NCBI RefSeq assembly: GCF_003073045.1
Contig: NC_037597.1
Span: forward strand, 21,776,158 to 21,840,157
Source of the DNA: Pomacea canaliculata
Lineage: Eukaryota > Mollusca > Gastropoda > Architaenioglossa > Ampullariidae
Direction: 5' to 3'
Length of the DNA stretch: 64,000 nucleotides
Shown piece by piece: positions 1 to 10,399 of the stretch. The notes below the pieces were generated by a model that saw only the letters and a program-made list of their open reading frames with translations, had not been told where the DNA came from and searched no databases. Made by a program: the position numbers and the translations under genes. Every line of letters starts with the position of its first letter. The stretch's first letter is position 1.

Positions 1-3000
1 CGTGCTTGTTTATTCAATGTGAACCTGCAAGACTTGGTACACAGCAATTAAGGTATGTTCCCCCTACCCTCCCACTTTTGCAGCACCATGTTTTGTAGTT
101 ACGCAATTTGTATGTTGATATTATTGTCCTTTGTAGAAAAGGGGGTGAAACCAATACTTTATCCAACACCTTGACAACATGACCAAAAAAAAACACACAA
201 ATATACTCATTTCCTCGAACCTAATTTCAAATTCGTTCAAGGTAGTACAAAGCCTTAACAGCAATATGAAATACATTTATATTACAGCAGTATTCATATT
301 ACAGTTAAAAATAGGAAAATGGTTACGGAATGATCTTGATAAAATTAAAACGCAAAGCATCACATCAGACCTGTTTCCTGGACAATCAGAAGGGCAAAAA
401 ACTCCATTTCTAGAGTAATCTAAGCTCACCACTGATGTCGAATTCCACTCCTCCAAAACCTGGAAGACTCAACAAAAGCATTCTTTACTGACCCACCCAC
501 CCACTTTATCTCTCCGTGTATTTAATGCAGTTCAGGGGGAAAAACCCTTGATGATCAATGACAGTAATTACATAACGGGGATAGGAGACGGAGATAAAAG
601 TCACACATCTCTTTGACATGCTTAAAAACACTTTTACCATCAAGTGCAAAAAATACATTTTAAAATTTCTACTTTTTCAAGGAAACAATTATTTGTCTAG
701 CTTGTGAGAGAAGTGCTATGAATATTGCAATCATTTTATTAACCACTAGATGGAAAATTTAAGAAATCTAGCTCAAAAACTAAAAATCAGTTCCTTACCA
801 ATAGTTCTATAGGCAAAAACTATCACCACTGCAGAAAGTATTCTCCTCTGAAATAAATCCCTTTTCAAAACATTCCATCCGTAGAAAAAAGCACCGATGT
901 TTTTTCTGCCAACAAAAAGAAACTTAAGAAAACTCCCCTCCCTGCCCCTACCACATATCCATGCCATTCATTTACAAATTATAAACTCATTTTATAGCAA
1001 ACTTCGGCAAATAGAGCTCTTTTACACAAAGAAAACAACACTTTGAAACTTAGTAACAGAACAGCATTAAGGCTCTTGGTGTCCAGACTGCCCATTCAGA
1101 ATTTTACAGAAAGTAGCAAGCAATGAGCTCCCATACAACCAAGTAAAAATAGTAAATCAGCACAGACCTGCACACGGATTACACATCTGGCCAACATAGT
1201 TGCAAACTGGCATCCTTCAAAACAGAACTACACACATACCTCAACGACAATTCAGCACCTAGCAACCAAGGTCAAAGCTTCACACAATGACACGAAGAAA
1301 AAAAAAAAAAAACTGAACTGAAAAATCAATTTGTGCAAACACTTCCTCTAAACTCTAAGAGCTGCTAAATTAAGCAAATTCTAATACTTGTGCTCAAGAA
1401 ATGAGAATTAACTAGGACTGTTCACATCCTTATGCACTCTATCCCACAGTTACACCAATTTGGCCACACAATACAACCTGCACTCTCAAAGAAATAAAAA
1501 TAATAATTTGGGCTCAACCATTAAAGCGATAAAATGACACATAAAGGCAAATGGAGTGTCCCAGAAATTGTAGGGCTCCGTGTTTATCAATACGCTGGTT
1601 ATGACCTTAGGTTTTAAAATGCCACCTTGAGGTTTTTATGCAAGACCTGTTGTTAAGCCACAGTGCTTCGAAGGTGTAATAAAGCCATCTTCCATTTGGA
1701 ATCTGAAGACTTATTCTGTTCTGCAAGTAAACTTCCAAGAATTGCCATCCCCCAGCAGCTATCAACTTCTACGGAGAATCTGTGGAGAAAAACATTTCCC
1801 CAACCCAAGAGCGTTCTATATAAAATTACATCTTTATAATCATTTCACTTAATGCACACTACAGTCTGAAGACTATAACTTATAACTACAAAAACATTCT
1901 TAATTTTTTTTTGTCATAATCAGCTTTGAAATGTGCAAATTGATCTACATTTACCAACCAGCATGATGCCTCACATGCATTAACTGTACACATATCACTG
2001 ACCTTCATCCTGGTATCAACAACGACCACACCAGTATGACAATACTAATTATGCAGCAAAGTGCACTTTTTGTGAGAATGCAACATTCACTGTAAAGCTC
2101 TTTCTATGACTGGAAAAAGACAGAATGGTAAGCTTACTGTCCCTCAGGGTTAGCATGGAGGGGTTATAATTTTCAAAAGACAGAATGCTAAGGTTACTGT
2201 TCCTCAGGGTTAGCATGGAGGGGTTATAATTTTCAAAAGACAGAATGGTAAGCTTACTGTTCCTCGGGGTTAGAATGGAGGGGTTATAATTTTCATTTCC
2301 ATCTCGCAAAATATGAAAAAAAACTTGCATCAATTCCTAAATAAAAAAAGAAATGTATATTTTAAGTGAATTGCATATCTAAGCCTTTACAGTGCATTCC
2401 CAACAGAAAACATCAAATGCATGGGGCTTCAAAACATCTTTAAATAAACCCACAATGTTTAGGGTGAGGAGGCAGAAGCAAATGAGAGTAAGAAAACATG
2501 TTTACCGCCCTGCTGTTAGGGTTAATTCTGGCAGCATCTCTCAGCAGACTTCATCTTAAAGATTCAAATATAACCCTGCAATGCAGAAAGATTCTTCCCT
2601 GCCCTCTGGAACAAAGGCCCTTCCACCAAAATACATGGTAGAATTCATGCTTTTTTAAAAATAATTCATTAGCAGCAACATTAAAATGGCAACACTTTAT
2701 ACAACTCTACCAAACTAGAGGTAAGAGTTTGTGCGCAAAAAGCTAAGCACACTACTGGATGCAATAATAATGAAAATGCCAGAAAATGGTACGTTGTTTA
2801 CACCAAACTTTAAAAGTTCATGCTTTTCTAATCAAAAAGCCAAACAAGTTTAAAAAGTTTAAGCCAGAACATGCCAACACTAGAATATTCACATTCAAGA
2901 ACATCCAGACATTCTGGCTAATTAAAGTTGTGCAAGATATTTAATTCCCCAAAATACAACAGTTACAATATTCTTCAAAGCTTAGAGAACTCACAGCCAG

Positions 3001-5995
3001 TCGAGGTCCACTGAGCAGTGCCTTTCTTGAAACTCGCTAACCTGGTCAAAAACGACTGCACCAAGTACATTACCCCTCCCAATCCCGAATTCAATAAAGA
3101 ATATTCCTTGAAATATTTGCAAAACAGATCACAGCACAATTCATGTATTGAAATATATATCTTGGAAAAAATTCGGCCAATTCAACAAATTATTTTAGAA
3201 CTTCATGAAAAATTATCTGAAATTTTCCACAATGGAGGATAAACACATACATGATCTCTTTATTCATTGATACACGATAGATAAGGGATGAAAGTAGCCA
3301 CTCCACTTATCAAAATCATTTGGTACTCACAGAAACCTTGTTCAAATGCACAACTGCTAGTTCTTATGCCATCATCTGTACGAGTGCAAGACCAAAAATT
3401 CCAATGGGAAAATTTCCACCGTAAACCTGTACACTGTAAAAGAAACATCTCCAACACCTCCTATTACCCACACCCATAGTTCCACCCCAAATGCATTGTG
3501 CCATCATTTTACTAAAACTGATATAGCTACTCAATCACCATTTTTTTAAAATTTGGTTATGATGCATACAATTACTACGCTTTTTTCCCCCAAACTGATT
3601 TTCATTGTAAAGATCAGCTAGTTCATCACAAAGATTTCCAATTACCATACCACTAACCATGACTCTGGAAAATCTACAAAGCCAGCAATGCTACTATGAA
3701 GTATCCAGCAGATTTTACTTTTAATAAGATCCCTTTTCCACTACTCACACATTGAAGTCGACACCATAAAACTTTACTACTCAAACCATGTAATCGTCTG
3801 TTGTCAAGGCCCAGACATAATATCTTCATGCTTCCCGATACTGCAAAAAGAAATACACACACCACCTCTCATGGCCACTTTGTCTAAATCTCTTCGAACC
3901 AGAGTCATACATTTCGGGAAAGCATCCTGGACAATACTGATGCACACTATTGTGCTTTGTATACTGAATGTTAATGTCTCCAAAGAATGCTGTTAATCTT
4001 TCTTTTGTAAACCAGTTTTTGAATCATGATTAAGCAAACCAATTAAAAAAAAAGGATTTAGCACGGCAAAACCCACTAACTAGAAGAACACAATGCTGGA
4101 TAAAATTCTGTTTTTATAGTATTGCTTTTTATTGGTCCCTCTTGACCAATGCACAACTTCATTATTTTTAATACTGCTTAATTCAGAATGCAGTACTTAC
4201 AAGTGTTATGGACATAATAGTGCCCGTCAAGAATTCCAAAGGAATGAGGCTTCCTCCACAGGACAGCGGAAGATGCATACAAGCATTTATTAAATCCAAC
4301 AAAGGGTGCCCCGATGACACTTCAATATTATAATTTAATTCTTGCTTCTATTATTATATGAAGGATTTTTTTTTCACAAAAAATATTTTATGTGAATTAA
4401 CTGAAACAGCATTTACAATTGGACGCCAAGAAAATGGCACGACTGGTGAATCTGGTGATCGAGTTTCCCTGTGATGTAACTTTGGACACCCACTTCTTCC
4501 CATGCCAAGTTCGGTAGGTATCTGCTAGCATAGTATTGAGAAAGTAACATACATGACCCACTCGGTAGCCGAGTGGTTACAAGGCAGTAACTGTTAGTAA
4601 ATCTCTAAAACGAGACACACAAAATTAAAGCATTGATCCATTTTTTGAGGGAAGAGAGGGAAAAAGTATATGAAAGGAGGTTATTTTATGTCACCAATTG
4701 GTTTTCATTTCAATCATGCGACACACAAAAGCTAGTTGCTGCAACAAATAATGCTTCCAAATGCAATATCTATAGTATGTAGTCATTTATACATATATCC
4801 AAGACAGGAATACTCCATGCCAGGTTCTTTCCAAAAAATCTCTTTCACAAGCAATACTTACAAGTTATACCTGCAGCATACAAGCTCATTCCTTTTAACC
4901 CAAATCCGAATGGAGGAAACAGCAGGCATGAGGACTCCTCATTTTACAAAACGATCTACCATTGTGATGGCAGCAAGATGGCGGAACGCAATTTACCCAA
5001 TGTCTCGTTCGTTATAGCTGGAAAATAGTGCTAAAACAATTAATCCTATAATCACTTGACCTAAAGCCAAGTGATTCAAGACTATTGGAAAGCAACGGTT
5101 TTGTTATTTTGTTCGTAACTTGAAACTCCCTTCATGTAATGTTCATAAACTCTAAGATGACTCAAACCGAGCACTAATCTTGCTGGATATTTCCATACAT
5201 TTCTAGTGCCAATACCTGTATCTGAGACGATCACAGAATCATATCTGATTGCAAACTTACTGTCAACAAAAGTAAATGCATGAAAAGAATGCAGTTGACC
5301 TCAATTATCCTCTGAAATTCATACCACTTCCATGCATCTGTAAGGCAAGCAACTGACATCATGCTTTCGGTCCTTGGTCACTTTCATAACCTTTCAAGGT
5401 TCACCTTTTATGAAGCTAGAAATCCCGTTCTCTTGAACAGCATGTAAGGAGACAGGAAAGAATAGAAAACTATTAGCAATTCATTCATCCTCTTTATAGG
5501 CATCTAAAGCACACTATCAATCTTGGCTATACATCCCATTACACTACATTTGAAGACTATCTCAGCATCTCCGTACTGTTGCCATCTGATGAAAAACTCA
5601 AACTGCTAATTATTCCACAAAATCATACCTTTATTCATCCATATTTTGTCTGCAAGGCAAACCTTCACCCCCTCCATATACATCACACCACCTTCAAATT
5701 TAACAGTTTGAAACGTCTAGCAGAAAATAAACGCATCTCTTTTGCGTACTGGCCTATACTTCAGATATAGTACCTTTATCTTCCTAACACATGTTCTTTT
5801 TTGAAGCAATGAATAGACATAGACATTCCCCGCATCCATCGATCGCTTTGTTCTTACATCACAACTTTTGTACATCCTGGCAATTTTTCACGTACGAATT
5901 GAAACACCAAATCAAATACGCTCGTCATATATTAAAAATAAAGAATACAGAAATTCGACACCCATAAGCTGTTCAGCAACGTTTAAACTGCGCAA
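1..5995. other. AT-rich stretch without a recognisable gene, probably intron or UTR
   Basis: I find no convincing coding exon here on either strand; open frames are under 95 codons and do not look like protein. Because a candidate first coding exon with a good donor lies at 6002-6016 on the minus strand, this stretch is probably the first intron (or more) of that gene, which would leave the window on the left. One short minus-strand segment at 799-847 has an acceptor, a GTAAGG donor and one open frame, but 49 nt is too little to call. A short minus-strand open segment at about 4205-4330 ends in a GTAAGT donor and is equally unproven. The stretch contains the 60-bp minisatellite described separately. 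Confidence 0.5.
2119..2295. repeat. Three-copy 60-bp minisatellite
   Basis: Three consecutive units start at 2119, 2179 and 2239, each opening with GACAGAATG and closing with GGGGTTATAATTTTCA. They differ at a handful of positions. Because 60 is a multiple of three, the minus strand stays open across all units and gives a 20-residue repeated peptide, but flanking sequence offers no gene context, so this is treated as non-coding. Confidence 0.9.
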
Positions 5996-6001
5996 CCTTA
6001 C

Positions 6002-6016
6002 CAGACCTTCCGACAT
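6002..6016 (-). CDS. Candidate first coding exon (MSEGL) with GC-richer 5' UTR
   Basis: On the minus strand an ATG at 6014-6016 opens five codons (MSEGL) followed directly by a GTAAGG donor at 5996-6001. Upstream, to about 6270, the sequence is richer in GC than its surroundings, with GCGTCGCG-like runs typical of a promoter and 5' UTR. A start codon a few codons before a strong donor is a common arrangement in animal genes. The rest of the protein is not visible in the window, so the gene cannot be named. The start and donor could still be a chance combination. Confidence 0.35.
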
Positions 6017-6739
6017 AGCAACAGAAAAAAAACGTTGAACGCAAACTTCTCATCTCTCAACCGTCTCCCCCATCGCTCCAAGACAAACTGCTCGATGCCC
6101 TTTTTTCGTTCGAGTCAATCACCCCGAAGTCAGGAACCTTCGTCAAGAAAATCAGAATACCAACAACAACGAAAATTCAGCAGCACTACGACACACAACC
6201 CTTCGCCACCATCCACCGCCCAAAACTACGACGCTGCAGTTTGCGTCGCGCCAGCGCAAAGGCGCAAAGATATAGTTCTAAGTGTGGTCTCAAAGATTTA
6301 CTGAAATTAACAAGTAATAAAAATATTTGTAACATATGCATGAAACATTATTATTGTTTGTAATCTTCTTATCAATGTATTTCATTTAATGAATAATCTT
6401 TAGCTATGTAAACATTATGTTGAGCGGATGTATAAAGAAGTAAGACGTTTACTGCGTCATAATAAACAGACGGCAAAGGATATTTTTAGAACACAAAACT
6501 GGTCAGAACCAGATTTGGCATTTAATTTGCGTTGTTGTGATGCTGGCTGTGAGGTTGGAAAGAGTTCATAGGCGACATAGAGTTTTGTTGTCCCTTTCAT
6601 TTCGTCTTATGAGAACAGTAGCGTCCTTGTAAATGTCACCAGCATTATATCTTTCTTGATGTGGATACAAATAAAATTTTGTTTTCTTTAGTTTTTGTCC
6701 TTACGCCTTCACAACACAAAAGTTAAAAAAAAAAAAAGT

Positions 6740-6815
6740 CAATCGATTGGTCCTTGGACAGATGACGTTTCCTCTATAAATATCAGCCAGGATACCGGAA
6801 ACAGTGTGTTCGTGC
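6740..6815 (+). promoter_or_regulatory. Candidate TATA core promoter, plus strand
   Basis: An inverted CCAAT box (ATTGG, 6746-6750) is followed by a CRE-like TGACGTTT (6763-6770) and by TATAAATAT at 6775-6783. Transcription would start near 6805-6815 and run right. It lies about 500 bp from the minus-strand 5' exon candidate, so the two could form a divergent promoter pair. No protein-coding product is evident downstream, so any transcript may be non-coding. Confidence 0.35.
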
Positions 6816-7940
6816 AATAATACCAATAACAGTACTGTTTTCTGGCTCCATTAGGCGTGCACCTGCCAGTTAAATCACAGCTATATTGGGTATTCTGCTT
6901 GCACAATAATCTTCATTAATAAAGATTAATTAGTCATTTGTATTGAACCTTGCTGTTTTGTGTAAATGGACTGCCTTGATCTATACAGTAATCACGCAAA
7001 ATCGGGAGCTCAAAGAAAAGTGTCTTGTTTCCGAAGTTATAGAATGGCGTTCAGACCTCTTGGACATTTTCTTTTGAACCTGGTGTCTAGAAGACATACC
7101 AAGTGTGCAGTGGTGGTGTATTGTAATGGTTGCCAGGTCCTTTATGTTGCCCTAGATCTATACTTTATTTATTTAGTATATTATTTTGTTTTAAGGATCT
7201 TCAACAGTTTATTGCTTTAGTTTTCTCTAATACTGTTTTTGCCTTTGCTATTATGTACCTTCGTGGCCATGCTTTTAAGAGTTTACACATTTACTTAATT
7301 TACTTCTACCCTACCTTATGTTTGGTTATAATTCTGGTTGTATATGAGTGGAGGAACCCAAATTAATATTTCCTAGTTTTGTTTCGAAGATATTAAAATT
7401 TATATGGTTATGCTAGGTTAGCAGTATTATTAATTTACTTTTGACACCTTTTTAAGGGGATGTTATCCAGTCTGTACTTTTTTTATGAATTTTGAATTAG
7501 GATGGCTTGCCACCATTGTTGTCACTAATTATAGCAGAGTACAATTTTTAATGGCTCTCTTGGTGGCAGCTAAAGTTAAATGGCAGTCTATATTTATCTC
7601 AGACCTGTTTGAGTTCTTCTCTTTCTTGATTTCATTTGCAAAGTCTGTCACCACAGGTGTTTTAATCTAGTTATTCTCAGTTAAGCCACATTCTAGCTAT
7701 TTTGGTTTGGGTGATCTAACTGATTTGAAGAAAAGTCGGGTATTAGTAGGTTGGCCATCCAAATCTCCTACTTCCTCTGCCTTCATTTTTATATTGCTCT
7801 TGTCACCTTATTTTCATTGCTAGCTTTTTAGCTATTCTTCTCTTTGCTGATAAAATAACAATGTTTAGATTGGGATTGGTATTTTATTTTACTGCCAATC
7901 AAACTAGTTTTATCAGTTTCTTTATTCCCTTTAGCTTCAG
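6816..7940. other. Intergenic, no gene seen
   Basis: T-rich sequence on the plus strand with short open frames only. An AATAAA-type signal on the minus strand (TTTATT on the plus strand near 7883-7888) lies about 65 nt beyond the minus-strand open frame ending at 7951 and could mark the 3' end of a transcript coming from the right. Confidence 0.45.
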
Positions 7941-7950
7941 TGTGGTAGGA

Positions 7951-8190
7951 TCAAAACCAGAGAAATCTGATGTCCACATTTTCTTTGTTAGTCTTATTTA
8001 TGAGACAGCATCTTGTACACTGCATCAGTATCAGTGTGACATGTTTTTTACTTTTAGCACCTTGAGTTCTGACAGTGAGTCTAAAATTACAAGTTATTGT
8101 CATTGTGTCATGTCCCTCATTTTCGGGTGCACTGTCTGAAGAGCTGTATAGCAGTTCAGCTGTGAAGATTGAGGTTTCTGTTGGGAGTCT
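7951..8190 (-). CDS. Candidate 3'-terminal exon of the array gene
   Basis: A minus-strand frame is open from about 8190 to a stop at 7951-7953. It includes a hydrophilic stretch (SSDSAPENEGHD) and a beta-like segment (MTITCNFRLTV). Possible acceptors precede it (CATCAG, TTCACAG) and a poly(A)-type signal follows near 7885. I could not connect its frame cleanly to the phase-0 end of the array exons, so an intermediate exon would be needed. It is listed because the array gene must end somewhere to the left of 10.2 kb and this is one of the better open segments there. Confidence 0.25.
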   Translation of the reverse strand, partial: RLPTETSIFTAELLYSSSDSAPENEGHDTMTITCNFRLTVRTQGAKSKKHVTLILMQCTRCCLINKTNKENVDIRFLWF

Positions 8191-8339
8191 GATGAAGATG
8201 GACATAATGTCAAGAGAGTAAACTGGTGTCCAGTTGCTCCATAAGATTCATCGTTATACATCTTTGTTGAGTCTGGTGTTCTGTATTTTTAAGTCTGTAG
8301 CTGTGAAAGTGTCCAAATGAGCCACACTGGTGGACATAC

Positions 8340-8392
8340 CACGAGTCTGCATTCAACCTGGATAAAATCTCATTCAGACCAGTGGCTGCATC
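8340..8392 (-). CDS. Candidate internal exon downstream of the array
   Basis: A 53-nt segment lies between a TGGTCCAG acceptor and a GTATGT donor (8334-8339). It reads in phase 0 as DAATGLNEILSRLNADSW, and phase 0 is what the array exons need downstream. The two splice sites look good, but the exon is short and unverified. Its donor phase does not join to the open frame at 7951-8190 without a stop. Confidence 0.25.
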
Positions 8393-8399
8393 CTGGACC

Positions 8400-9600
8400 A
8401 ATGAATACTTCCCATTATAAAACAAGGAGAGAGGGAGATGGCATGTGGTTCCTCTCCTTTTTTTAAGGATACTTGCTCTGTGCGCAAGGGCATATGCAAG
8501 GCGAATACTTATATTTTCCCTCGAGGATATACTGTCAGGAATTACATTGTTTGTGGAGGGGATAGCAAGAACCTCTTTAAATATCCAGAGGCAAATCTTA
8601 TAATAAATGTGAAGCCCTAAGTAAAATTAGTTTGACATATTGCTTTTCAAAACATTTTTATTTGCTGAGAGTACAGACTACAACGATGATTGGAAATAAT
8701 CAGTAGCGACAGTTCTCATGGCTGCACACAACTTCAACGGGACTATTGTCAAGTAATTCAGATTATTGATCAGGGTCATTCCTGCTGCAAAAGTCTGTGT
8801 GCATCTGTTGTGGTATGGGTCGAGGAAGGGAAGTCTGTATACTAGAGAGGGAAAGATAGGGAGACTGGTCTTTATATGCAAATGAAGGAAAAAGGTAATG
8901 AAGTAAATTCTTCATATGCATTTGGTTTAAATGTATAAAATCAATTGTCTCATTTCTTTGATAATTGCATGTTGGTATTAAATCAAAGGCCTTTAAGCAT
9001 GTCAAAATTTGATTTCAACTTGTTGCTAAGAAGAAGGATGTAACAACTCGTGTCTAAGTGCTGTTCTGGTTCTTCAGTCCTTCTTTACCTTTGAATAACA
9101 CAGGCTATTGTTTACATCAGTTTCACAAAAGCTAGTTAAAAAGAACAATGCATACACAAGATACCAGAAATTTATCTCTTTATGCAAAATAGTTGCAGGT
9201 ATTATGCCATCATAACATGCATTACAATATCTTGTGGGCACTCTTTATCCCATTCACAAAAAACAATGAATTAATTTCATGATAGTCATTACTATTAAAA
9301 CCAAACTCACAACAAAGGAAGCATGTAATCAGGATAATACAACTTCCTCTAAAACATCATGTTCTATTTTTCTTTTTGGTGTCTCTGAAGAAACAGAAAA
9401 AAACACTTTTAAATCGTCCAAAAGAACTGAATGTTAGAAAATTTCTTTTTTTTTTCAAATATGGTTCTGTATCACCACTATCACTGACAAAAACTTTTAT
9501 CTCCCACTCAACATTAAAAAACAATGTGAAAATAAAAATTATACAACTCTTCAGTCCTACTGACATTCCTCTTCCTATATTCTTCTTTCTATACTATTGA
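8400..9600. other. No confirmed gene
   Basis: Two overlapping open minus-strand frames at 8678-9005 follow a fair acceptor (CTCTCTAG near 8840), but neither resembles a protein I know and neither fits the phase expected after the array. The rest is AT-rich sequence with no evident feature. Confidence 0.4.
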
Positions 9601-10250
9601 CTATTTCTAGGTTCACTCTCTGGGAAAGCCACTTACACATTCCTCCCCAACACATGAGTCCCCGCAATATGCTTTAATTAAAATAATGACAGACAACATA
9701 TCATTACAGCAAAATTAATAAAAAAATATCACAATAAAAATTTCCTCTAGTATTCAATCACTTCTATAACACTGAAATGAACAAAGTCATTTAAAATCAG
9801 ACGCATTTCAATTGCTCCATGTGTCTGCAAAATTCATGTCCCCTCACAGAATCTATGATCAATATGTTAAGAATCTTCATTTTCAAAGACAAAATTGTCC
9901 TAAAATAGTACAACCATAGAATCTGTTGAAAACAACTTTCAACACAAATGAAGCTTGTGCTGCCTGGAAAACTTTTGGTCTCCCCATCAGTAACCTCACC
10001 AGCATGACGTGATACATTGGAAAACTCTCTTCCTTTTAAGTCTAAAAGCTGCTTCCTGTAGTCTTTTCACTACCTAGAAAAGCAATACATTAACGAGCAA
10101 CCTATGAAAAAGAAAACATATCCATAAACTAAATGAAGCTAAAAATCATTACACCAATAAAAAACTAATATTAAATACTGAGGGTTCTTTAATAAGAAAT
10201 TAAGGTTACAATCATTTCAAAATCAGATTAGCTTGAATACCAAAAGGTAT
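9600..10250 (-). repeat. Decayed array units at the left edge
   Basis: The segment at about 9780-10095 aligns by eye with a complete array unit. AATGAAGCTTGTGCTGCCTG matches the exon end, and the following TACATTGG, CTTCCTTTTAAG and AGCTGCTTCCTGT blocks match the intron. Read on the minus strand, the former exon has several stop codons and its acceptor is altered (CCAGGCAGC). Another intron-like remnant (CTCTGGGAAAGCCACTTACA) is near 9618. These are much more diverged than anything inside the array, so they mark its old boundary. Confidence 0.7.
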
Positions 10251-10280
10251 CTCTAAGACACATCTCCACTTACTGTATAC

Positions 10281-10399
10281 AGAATCAAAGATGAACTTAC
10301 TGGGGACCTCGACTCTGGTGGAAGAAAAGATTTCTGTAAAACAGTACAACCGAGGCTTCTGCCGCAACCAGTCTGCCACATCAATGGAGCTTGTGCTGC
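10281..10399 (-). CDS. Left-most A-type exon with altered donor
   Basis: This copy encodes a more diverged peptide ending VPSKFIFDS. A 7-bp insertion (GTATACA on the minus strand) separates the exon end from the usual GTAAGT. The exon can therefore end at GTATAC and keep phase 0, or run 7 nt further to GTAAGT and change phase. An extra GTAAGT also lies inside the exon (CCCCAGTAAGTTC). As the last good copy before the decayed edge, it may be unused or may splice differently. Confidence 0.5.

Noticed and set aside
2049..2333. 94-codon minus-strand frame with a 20-residue repeated peptide
   Set aside because: It is explained by a 60-bp minisatellite whose length is a multiple of three.
4558..4600. 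tRNA-like sequence (GGTAGCCGAGTGGTTA)
   Set aside because: It matches an A-box as in tRNA-Ser/Leu or a tRNA-derived SINE, but no B-box, cloverleaf or tail was found downstream.
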